Below are positions 1-5,251 of a DNA stretch of 9,292 nt, in pieces. Source of the DNA: Spirochaetales bacterium (GTDB taxonomy: Bacteria > Spirochaetota > Spirochaetia > DSM-27196 > SLST01); assembly GCA_030642995.1 (NCBI GenBank), contig DAOWMR010000083.1, positions 1 through 9,292 of the forward strand, given 5' to 3'. The notes under the pieces were generated by a model that worked only from the letters and a program-made list of their open reading frames with translations, was not told where the DNA came from and searched no databases. The translations under genes and the position numbers were made by a program. The number at the start of each line of letters is the position of its first letter. Position 1 is the stretch's first letter.

Positions 1-224
1 CTCCAGCGCAGGCCCGCCGGGATAGTCACGTGAGTAGTTCAGTCTGAGGTACGTTTCCCGAGTCAGCTCGATACCGAGTCCGATCATGAGGCCCAACTCA
101 GGGTACAGCGCCAGCAACTGCTTCGCGGACACTTCCTCGGCGTCTACCAGCTCATCGAGTGTTATCGCTTGCTCCTCGGCGGGATGACCCGCAGTAGCAG
201 TTTGAGCAGCTCCTCGGGGTTCAT
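1..224 (-). CDS. Unrecognised protein, N-terminal part, runs off left edge; probable frameshift
   Basis: I do not recognise the family. An ATG at 222-224 has a good Shine-Dalgarno (AGGAAGG, 233-239, 8 nt spacing) and begins MNPEELLKLLLRVIP, but this frame stops at 162-164 after 20 codons. A neighbouring frame stays open to the window edge and reads as a plausible acidic, leucine-rich protein (...EEQAITLDELVDAEEVSAK, then LLALYPELGLMIGLGIELT). Codons in both pieces are GC-rich at third positions. Adding one base near 200 would join them into one N-terminus with the strong ribosome site. The alternative without a frameshift is an ATG at 259-261 in the open frame, 6 bp after the recombinase stop, but its first ~35 residues look like random composition and it lacks a good ribosome site. 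The gene lies downstream of, and on the same strand as, the broken recombinase, so it is probably cargo of the same decaying element. Confidence 0.4.
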
Positions 225-267
225 GCTTCGAACCTTCCTGACCAGAGGCGTGCGAGCCCATGCAACG

Positions 268-1098
268 TCAACCATGCTTCGCGTCTTCGCCATAACCGTT
301 CACCTCCAGCCACTCCTTCTCGGTCACCTTGGAGTGGCCGTAGAACTCCTTGGTCGCGCGAATGTCCGCCTGCCCCAGTATGTCCGAAGCCTTCGAGATC
401 CCGAGCTTCTCGCTGAGCTGCGCGCCCATTGTGTGACGGATCATGTGAGCTGTGGTCGCTTTTCCTGTCGTGATCATCGACAGGATCTTGATTCGCTGGC
501 TCACTGACCATGCATTGTACTGCCTGCTATTGTGCTCGAATAGGTACGTTTCCCCCGCAAACTCCGATCTGATTTCGTCGAACAGCTGCGTGGAGATTCG
601 CAGATCCCGCTCCCGCTTTCCCTTCCTCATGATCTTCACGTAGGCCACCTGCTTGCCGCGTCGTGTCCTACGCAGCTCCGCGCTGAGCGTCTATCTGACC
701 CGGACTCCGGTATCCCACAGGAAGCGGAGCATCAGAGAGACCCTCCGGTCGGCCGCGCCGATCAGGATCTGAACTTCCGCCGACGTCGGCACCTTGTCCT
801 CGACGTTCCCGGGAGAGGTCTTGCGGGTCTTCAGCCGTGCCAGTGACGTCTCTATCCTGCGTTTCTCAGCCTCGGGCGCGTCTACCAAATCGATCGTGTC
901 ACGCACAAGACGCTTGATCATGGCTAGGTTCTTGTTGTAGGTGCTTGCGGTCTGGAATCGATCGAGGAAGGGCTTGACCGCCTCTCCCCAGGGCAGGCTC
1001 GTCTCCCGGGAGAAGTCGAGGAACCCCTGCACCTCGTATAGGTATGGCGTGTCGCAGGTGGCCGGATCGAACCGGCTGGCTTTCATCAGCTCGCTCAT
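268..1098 (-). pseudogene. Tyrosine recombinase/integrase interrupted by in-frame TAG
   Basis: A phage-integrase/Xer-type tyrosine recombinase of 277 codons, broken by a single TAG (691-693, codon 136). Both halves are in one frame. Residues 1-~110 form a core-binding SAM-like region. The catalytic domain follows, with Arg133 in the WDTGVRV box, Lys159 in KGKRER, His218 and Arg221 in HMIRHT, and Tyr253 in EFYGHS as candidate nucleophile. The second box reads LGQADI, so the usual histidine is Gln243, and the tyrosine sits one residue further on than usual. The ATG start is preceded by GAGAGG. The interruption falls just after the first catalytic arginine, so a product ending there would be inactive. 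It could be a decayed gene, a readthrough case, or a sequence error. The family would cut and rejoin DNA at attachment sites; I found no clear att repeat or tRNA target nearby. Confidence 0.82.
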
Positions 1099-1129
1099 GT
1101 CACCCTCTCTTTATTCGATGTAGAAGAAC

Positions 1130-1483
1130 ATGAAATTACTGGAGTGGCCATCGGTGACGATTGTGGACCGACCTGTGACAGAGACAGCGTTGCAAGAGCT
1201 TGAACTTCAGATGTCGGGTCTTGTCGATCATAGCCAAGTCTTGCGCGTCGGGCAGTTTGTCGGCGCGACGCATATATACCTCTTTACTGTGGAAATGAAT
1301 GCAAGGACCTATTCTGTCAACGGGAACATGACGGTTGTGCGCACTCTTGAAATCATAGATTTGGAGACCTCCACTCTTGTTACCATGTCCATGTGGAGAA
1401 GCGAGGAGGTCGACGGGAATACCCGGATATTCCTGGACGGTCGTGAATATGTGATGGACGATGGTGTCTATTGCTGGAAATAG
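1130..1483 (+). pseudogene. CsgG/FlgO-like protein, C-terminal fragment
   Basis: The 117-residue frame contains the core pattern of CsgG/FlgO-type outer-membrane-associated lipoproteins: a VTIVDRP strand, then ALQELELQMSGLVD, then RVGQFVGATHIYL, then a strand-rich tail with a LEIIDLET segment. Family members normally have a signal peptide, a lipobox cysteine and an N-terminal domain before this point. None is present here, and an in-frame TAG at 121-123 past position 1000 (1121-1123) closes the frame upstream. The ATG has no good Shine-Dalgarno. The fragment begins 31 bp from the divergent recombinase start, so the missing half may have been lost during insertion or rearrangement. The sequence looks less GC-rich than the housekeeping genes. 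It could instead be a short genuine paralogue; family assignment is from motif recall only. Confidence 0.5.
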
Positions 1484-1912
1484 AGTTTCAGGGCCGAGTT
1501 CACTCTCAGCAGTTCTGATACGGAATAGATTGGTCTGATGCTATGAGGGATGGGAGCCAGCGAGACAGATTGCAATAGCGAACCGGAAGGGCGGCACCGG
1601 CACACGCCTGGCTGTGCAGGAGACCTCAAGGGTTGGTCCGACAGGCCCACATCTCCCGAAGGTGCTCGCGTGAGCGAATAGCGGAAAGCGTGGTCGATGA
1701 TAACCGACACCTGGGCATCCCGCGCTACCCTCTGCGGCACAGCGCAACCACTGGACGCGAACATGAGCAGGGCGAAGGCACAGCAGAGAAGGGGGGCGTG
1801 CGGCAGGCGAGAAGGACCCTGCGCTTGTCCTCGGCTCCGCCTGCGGACGCTGCGGGTCCTTCTCGCATGCGCAAGCACGCTCTTGAAGGTCTGTGTGCGT
1901 TCGCCCTGGTTG
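1484..1912. other. 429-bp region without a convincing gene
   Basis: This lies between the convergent ends of the CsgG-like fragment and cimA. It holds the 1807-1866 hairpin and otherwise no supported gene. Open frames exist on both strands but lack start sites and family features. One minus-strand frame (around 1730-1800) contains a hydrophobic stretch ending in FASSGC, reminiscent of a lipoprotein signal, without a usable start codon; it could be a gene remnant. I see no tRNA, att repeat or CRISPR repeat. Confidence 0.5.
1807..1866. repeat. Long intergenic hairpin, perfect 13-bp inverted arms
   Basis: GCGAGAAGGACCC (1807-1819) is the exact reverse complement of GGGTCCTTCTCGC (1854-1866). 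Inside the 34-nt interior, GTCC (1827-1830) can pair with GGAC (1845-1848), and a few further bases pair around a bulge, giving a long imperfect stem. It starts about 46 bp beyond the cimA stop, so it could slow or stop transcription or protect the 3' end of the leuA-cimA mRNA. There is no T-run on either side, so it is not a standard intrinsic terminator. A dispersed REP/MITE-like element is the alternative. Confidence 0.65.
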
Positions 1913-3484
1913 CTACTCGTCCACGCAGTACTCGTTGTAGTACCACTCGAGACTGTCCACCAGAGCTTCCCAACTCGCCTCCACGATGTTCTCGTTGACA
2001 CCGACGGTATCCCAGCTCAGGCCTTCATGATCGGTGGAGGTGATGAAGACACGGACCTTCGCAGCGGAGGCGCGCTCGGGATTCAGGACGCGGACGCGAT
2101 AGTCGGTGAGGCCGATCTTGCTGATGAAGGGGTAGTGCGGGGCGAGAGCGTCACGCAGCGCGTGGTCGAGGGTTTCAACTGGGCCAATTCCGACGGCGGC
2201 GCCCATGAGTTCCTTGCCTTGCGCCTGCATGAAGATGCGGCCGACGGTTTTTGACGGAGTTTGATGCGCCTTGTAGCTCTCGAGGTGATAGTTGCGCAGC
2301 TGTACGACTGGGTGATATGTCTTCAGGGCTTTCCTCACGAGGAGGTCAAAGCTGGCTTCCGCCGCTTCGTACTCGTAGCCGTCGCGCTCCCTGGTCTTGA
2401 GAGTATCAATGAGGTCGGCGACCACGGCGTCGCCCTTGTCGAACTCGCCGTACTTGGAGATCTTCTCGACGACGGTGCTCTTGCCCGCGAGTTCGCTCAA
2501 GAGTATCTGTCGCTGATTGCCGACCAGGCTTGAATCAATGTGTTCCATCAAGCTGCCGGCCTTGGCAACAACATCCGCGTGCTGGCCGGCTTTGTGGCTG
2601 AATGCCGCGGTTCCCACGTAGGGCTGCCGCTTGTCCGGAATGATATTGGCTTTCTCGGCCACGAAGCGCGAAATGCTGGTCAGATGGCTGAGCTGAGGAG
2701 CGCAGGCCGGCTCGTATCCCATCTTGAGAACGGCGTTTGGAATGAAGACACAGAGGTTTGCGTTGCCACATCTTTCGCCCCAGCCGTTGATAGTACCTTG
2801 GATCTGGGTTGCCCCTGCTTCAACTGCCGCGAGTGAATTGGCCACGGCCGTGCCGCAGTCGTTGTGGAAGTGTCCGCCGAGCGGCGCAAGCCTGTCTTGC
2901 GGCAGTTCAGACATGATTCGTGCGACTTCGGAGGGCAGAGTGCCGCCATTGGTGTCACAGATACACAAAACGTCCGCACCCGCTTCCGTACCGGTCTCCA
3001 GCACCCGGACTGCATACGCCGGGTCATCCTTGTACCCGTCAAAGAAGTGCTCCAGATCAAAGATTACTTCTCGGCCTTCCTTCTTCAGAAACGAGATGGA
3101 GTCGGCAATCATACGAAGATTTTCTTCTTCGTCCGTTCGGAGCACCTTGTCCACATGGGCGAGCCACGTTTTCCCGACGATGACGACTCCGGGTGTATCT
3201 GCTTCAAGGAGGGCCCCAACGTGCGCATCGGAGTCTGCCGAGCCGCCCGGTTTTCGAGTTGAACCGAAGGACAGTACCTTTGCGTGGTTGAAACGGGCCT
3301 TCCTGACTTCCTTGAAGAATGCCGCTTCCTTTTCGTTCGAGAGCGGAAAGCCGCCTTCGATGTAGTCGATCTTCAGGTCGTCCAACGCATGCGCAATCTG
3401 GAGCTTGTCCTCCAGCGTGTAACTGATTTCAAGACCCTGCATGCCATCCCGCAGGGTGGTATCCAATACATGGAGCCTATTCAC
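1913..3484 (-). CDS. cimA: (R)-citramalate synthase
   Basis: It condenses pyruvate with acetyl-CoA to (R)-citramalate, the entry to the threonine-independent route to 2-oxobutyrate and isoleucine; cytosolic. The protein has 523 residues, normal for the long CimA family. The HMGL-like TIM barrel shows DTTLRDGMQG at 8-17 (metal-binding Asp8), DYIEGGFPLSN near 40-50, HFHNDCG at 205-211 with the paired metal-binding histidines, and the CimA-typical NGWGERCGNANL at 233-244. The remainder is the C-terminal regulatory domain that normally binds the feedback inhibitor. The GTG start (3482-3484) overlaps the end of leuA by 8 bp and has AGAGG six bases upstream, which implies translational coupling; the frame is open further upstream, but those codons lie inside leuA. 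The similar LeuA and homocitrate synthase families are less likely because of the MQG and GERCGNAN wording. Confidence 0.93.
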   Translation of the reverse strand: MNRLHVLDTTLRDGMQGLEISYTLEDKLQIAHALDDLKIDYIEGGFPLSNEKEAAFFKEVRKARFNHAKVLSFGSTRKPGGSADSDAHVGALLEADTPGVVIVGKTWLAHVDKVLRTDEEENLRMIADSISFLKKEGREVIFDLEHFFDGYKDDPAYAVRVLETGTEAGADVLCICDTNGGTLPSEVARIMSELPQDRLAPLGGHFHNDCGTAVANSLAAVEAGATQIQGTINGWGERCGNANLCVFIPNAVLKMGYEPACAPQLSHLTSISRFVAEKANIIPDKRQPYVGTAAFSHKAGQHADVVAKAGSLMEHIDSSLVGNQRQILLSELAGKSTVVEKISKYGEFDKGDAVVADLIDTLKTRERDGYEYEAAEASFDLLVRKALKTYHPVVQLRNYHLESYKAHQTPSKTVGRIFMQAQGKELMGAAVGIGPVETLDHALRDALAPHYPFISKIGLTDYRVRVLNPERASAAKVRVFITSTDHEGLSWDTVGVNENIVEASWEALVDSLEWYYNEYCVDE

Positions 3485-4997
3485 TCTGTGCCTCTCGGAG
3501 CCTTGTGTACTGGGCGAGCGCGCTGACATAGGCCCGTGCACTTGCCTCGAGCACGTCGGTTGACGAACCGGTTCCGGAGAACCGTCGATCTTCAATCCGG
3601 ATTATGACCGAGACTTCACCAACGGCCTGTTTGCCCGGAGTGACGGCCTGGACATTGTACTCCTCAAGAATCGTTTCAATTCCAACGGCTTTCTCAATCG
3701 CCCGGAATATTGCATCAACGGGACCGTCTCCGGTGGAAGCTTCTTCGTAGGTTGTTTCGCCGTCGGTGATCCGAACCGTCGCGGTTGGTATGGCGGTATT
3801 GCCGGAAATGATGTTGAAGTACTCAAGTGTCAGGGTGGAGAGGTGCCTGCCGAGCTCATCGCTCACGATGGCGAAAACATCCTCGTCGAAGACCTCTTTC
3901 TTCCGATCGGCAATCTGCAGGAATCGCTCGTAGGTGTGCTTCAGCTCGTTCTCACTCAGCGTGATGCCCAGGTCTTCGAGCCGCTTGCTGTATCCGTGAA
4001 GCCCGGAATGCCGGCCGAGAACTATCTTGCTGTCGGTCCGACCGACCGTCTGGGGTGTCATGATCTCGTAGGTCTGTCGGTACTTCAGGACACCGTCCTG
4101 ATGAATTCCCGCCTCGTGAGCAAACGCATTCTCGCCGACGATCGCCTTGTTTCGAGCAATCGGGAATCCGATGATCCTGGAGAGCAGCCTGGAGGTGTTG
4201 TAAAGATGGGTGGTATCGATACTGGTGGCGTAGGGCAGCGCATCCTTACGAACGTTCAGCGCCATTACCAGTTCTTCGAGACTCGCATTGCCGGCTCGCT
4301 CGCCGATTCCGTTGATCGTTACTTCGGCCTGGCGCGCTCCCGCCTGGATCGCTGCGATGGTGTTTGCAACTCCGAGTCCGAGGTCGTTGTGGCAATGGAC
4401 GGAGAGCTTTGCCTTGTCAATGTTCGGCACGCGCTGTCGGATCTCGCTGATCATGGCATGGAACTCTTCCGGGACGGTGTAGCCGACTGTGTCCGGTATG
4501 TTCACTACGGTAGCGCCCGCTTCGATGACGGCTTCCACAATCCTGCAGAGGAAATCCATCTCCGTACGCGTGGCGTCTTCCGGGCTGAACTCAACCTCGG
4601 CACAGAGGTTGCGTGCGTACTTGACCGCCTCAACGGCCATTTCGTAGACCTCGTCGGGCTTTTTCTTGAGCTTGTAGTCCATGTGAATGGGACTGGTGGA
4701 GAGGAAGGTGTGGATCCTCGGCTGGGCGGCGGCCTTGATTGATTCGGCCGCCAGATCAATATCCTTCTTCACCGATCGGCAGAGAGCGGCAACTGTGACG
4801 CCGCGAATGCGCTCGGAAATGAGCTTGCACCCTTCGAATTGCTGCGGCGAGGAGACGGGGAACCCGGCTTCAATGACGTTCACGCCGAGTTTTTCGAGTT
4901 GGAGCGCAATTTCATACTTCTGCTCCACATTCATCGCTGCACCCGGAGATTGCTCGCCATCGCGCAACGTCGTGTCGAAAATGTCGATCTTGTCCAT
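3477..4997 (-). CDS. leuA: 2-isopropylmalate synthase
   Basis: It catalyses the first committed step of leucine synthesis: 2-oxoisovalerate plus acetyl-CoA to 2-isopropylmalate, in the cytosol. The product has 506 residues, the usual size of the bacterial short-form LeuA. It shows DTTLRDGEQSPG at 8-19, the metal-binding HCHNDLGLG at 201-209, NGIGERAGNASLEE at 229-242, HEAGIHQDG at 294-302 and GRHSG at 328-332. From about residue 370 it has the C-terminal LeuA dimer/regulatory domain, with a GDGPVDA turn at 423-429, normally the leucine feedback site. I chose the ATG at 4995-4997 because GGGAGG lies 4 nt upstream; a TTG at 5019-5021 is in frame but has no ribosome site. It is the first enzyme gene of a leuA-cimA operon and lies behind a leader peptide and terminator, so regulation by attenuation is inferred. 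Confidence 0.95.
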   Translation of the reverse strand: MDKIDIFDTTLRDGEQSPGAAMNVEQKYEIALQLEKLGVNVIEAGFPVSSPQQFEGCKLISERIRGVTVAALCRSVKKDIDLAAESIKAAAQPRIHTFLSTSPIHMDYKLKKKPDEVYEMAVEAVKYARNLCAEVEFSPEDATRTEMDFLCRIVEAVIEAGATVVNIPDTVGYTVPEEFHAMISEIRQRVPNIDKAKLSVHCHNDLGLGVANTIAAIQAGARQAEVTINGIGERAGNASLEELVMALNVRKDALPYATSIDTTHLYNTSRLLSRIIGFPIARNKAIVGENAFAHEAGIHQDGVLKYRQTYEIMTPQTVGRTDSKIVLGRHSGLHGYSKRLEDLGITLSENELKHTYERFLQIADRKKEVFDEDVFAIVSDELGRHLSTLTLEYFNIISGNTAIPTATVRITDGETTYEEASTGDGPVDAIFRAIEKAVGIETILEEYNVQAVTPGKQAVGEVSVIIRIEDRRFSGTGSSTDVLEASARAYVSALAQYTRLREAQSE

Positions 4998-5001
4998 GTT
5001 T

Positions 5002-5007
5002 CCTCCC
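5002..5007 (-). promoter_or_regulatory. leuA ribosome binding site
   Basis: GGGAGG, 4 nt before the leuA ATG. It decides the start over the upstream in-frame TTG, and lies beyond the terminator, so only readthrough transcripts carry it. Confidence 0.75.
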
Positions 5008-5022
5008 TGGTTGATAGGCAAT

Positions 5023-5056
5023 AAAAAAAGCCGTCTTCCTGCAGGAAGACGGCTTT
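5023..5056 (-). terminator. Intrinsic terminator in the leuA leader (attenuator)
   Basis: Positions 5027-5056 are a perfect 30-bp palindrome with arms AAAGCCGTCTTCC and GGAAGACGGCTTT around a TGCA centre. On the minus strand it is followed directly by seven Ts (complement of 5023-5029). The other strand has no T-run, so it acts only on leuA transcription. It lies 21 nt past the leader-peptide stop and 25 nt before the leuA ATG: a terminator between promoter and first gene, the position of an attenuator. Confidence 0.9.
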
Positions 5057-5090
5057 CGGATTGCCAGGCTCCGAACCCTATACTTCCCGC
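5041..5090 (-). promoter_or_regulatory. Candidate antiterminator pairing in the leuA leader
   Basis: In the minus-strand RNA, GCGGGAAG (5090 to 5083, at the end of the leader-peptide ORF) can pair with CUUCCUGC (5048 to 5041), eight pairs including one G-U. The second segment is the upper 5' arm and centre of the terminator, so the two structures exclude each other. A small hairpin TTCGGA/TCCGAA (5055-5060 with 5070-5075) lies between them and overlaps the terminator base by 2 nt. The pairing was found by eye, with no energy calculation. Confidence 0.4.
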
Positions 5091-5155
5091 GGCCGGCGGT
5101 GACCGCCGATAATGAGGAGACCGAGGAGAAGCTCAAGGGCACTTCGCAAGTTCAT
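5078..5155 (-). CDS. Leu/Ile-rich leader peptide of the leuA-cimA operon
   Basis: A 25-residue ORF upstream of leuA beginning MNLRSALELLLGLLIIGG and ending HRRPREV before TAG. Seven residues are leucine (3, 7, 9, 10, 11, 13, 14), followed by Ile15-Ile16, so codons 9-16 are a stretch of Leu/Ile broken by a single Gly. Directly after this stretch, CGGCGG-TCA-CCGCCG (5094-5108) forms a hairpin inside the ORF. The antiterminator candidate lies at its end, and the intrinsic terminator 21 nt beyond its stop. This order matches ribosome-mediated attenuation leaders such as enterobacterial leuL. By analogy, a ribosome stalling for lack of charged tRNA-Leu or tRNA-Ile would favour the antiterminator and permit leuA-cimA transcription. 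There is no Shine-Dalgarno before the ATG; the promoter position suggests a leaderless start. The peptide itself probably has no function after synthesis. Confidence 0.8.
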   Translation of the reverse strand: MNLRSALELLLGLLIIGGHRRPREV

Positions 5156-5162
5156 TGCGGCT

Positions 5163-5191
5163 ATATTCGTTATGCGTTGCACATTTGTCAA
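5163..5191 (-). promoter_or_regulatory. Promoter of the leuA-cimA operon
   Basis: A perfect TTGACA -35 box (5186-5191 on the complement) is followed after 17 nt by a weak -10, GAATAT (5163-5168); overlapping alternatives are AATATA (spacing 18) and TATAGC (spacing 20). With the first choice, transcription would start at about 5155-5156, on or beside the leader-peptide ATG. The -10 assignment is uncertain, the -35 is strong. Confidence 0.65.
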
Positions 5192-5204
5192 GCCGAAGGC
5201 CGAA

Positions 5205-5210
5205 TAAAAT
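5205..5210 (+). promoter_or_regulatory. Possible -10 box for the divergent plus-strand operon
   Basis: TAAAAT matches five of six -10 consensus positions. The best -35-like sequence, TTGTCA (5185-5190), is only 14 nt upstream, which is short, so the promoter is tentative. It would give a 5' leader of roughly 35 nt to the preferred start at 5252, and its -35 region overlaps the leuA -35 on the opposite strand. Confidence 0.3.
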
Positions 5211-5251
5211 TGACATTGACCGGGGCATCGATGTCGCCTACGATTGGCTCA

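Noticed and set aside
691..693. TAG read as a sense codon in this organism
   Set aside because: TAG serves as the natural stop of leuA, cimA, the DUF5312-like gene, the CsgG-like fragment and the leader ORF, so a general reassignment is not supported.
1..1900. tRNA gene or att direct repeats flanking the recombinase
   Set aside because: I looked for a cloverleaf and for repeated 15-20-base sequences on either side of the recombinase and saw none; the other end of the element may be outside the window.
1468..2001. 177-codon minus-strand frame overlapping the cimA end
   Set aside because: It overlaps the cimA 3' end and the hairpin, and its start lies inside cimA with arginine- and serine-rich low-quality sequence. 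Only the lipobox-like stretch was kept, as a weak finding.
2724..3365. 213-codon plus-strand frame
   Set aside because: It is a shadow of cimA on the opposite strand, serine- and proline-rich with no family features.
3843..4742. 299-codon open frame on the plus strand
   Set aside because: It is fully inside leuA on the opposite strand, a frame left open by GC-rich codon use. leuA is certain.
5027..5056. Palindrome as a bidirectional terminator
   Set aside because: On the plus strand it is followed by CGGATTGCC rather than Ts, and no plus-strand gene ends before it.
5210..5215. TTGACA on the plus strand as a -35 for the DUF5312-like gene
   Set aside because: No -10-like hexamer lies 16-19 nt downstream; the sequence there is GC-rich and runs into the coding region.
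5099..5251. N-terminal extension of the DUF5312-like frame up to 5099
   Set aside because: It lies antisense to the leucine leader ORF and across both divergent promoters, and its residues have no family character. The recognisable N-terminus begins at 5252 (or 5231).
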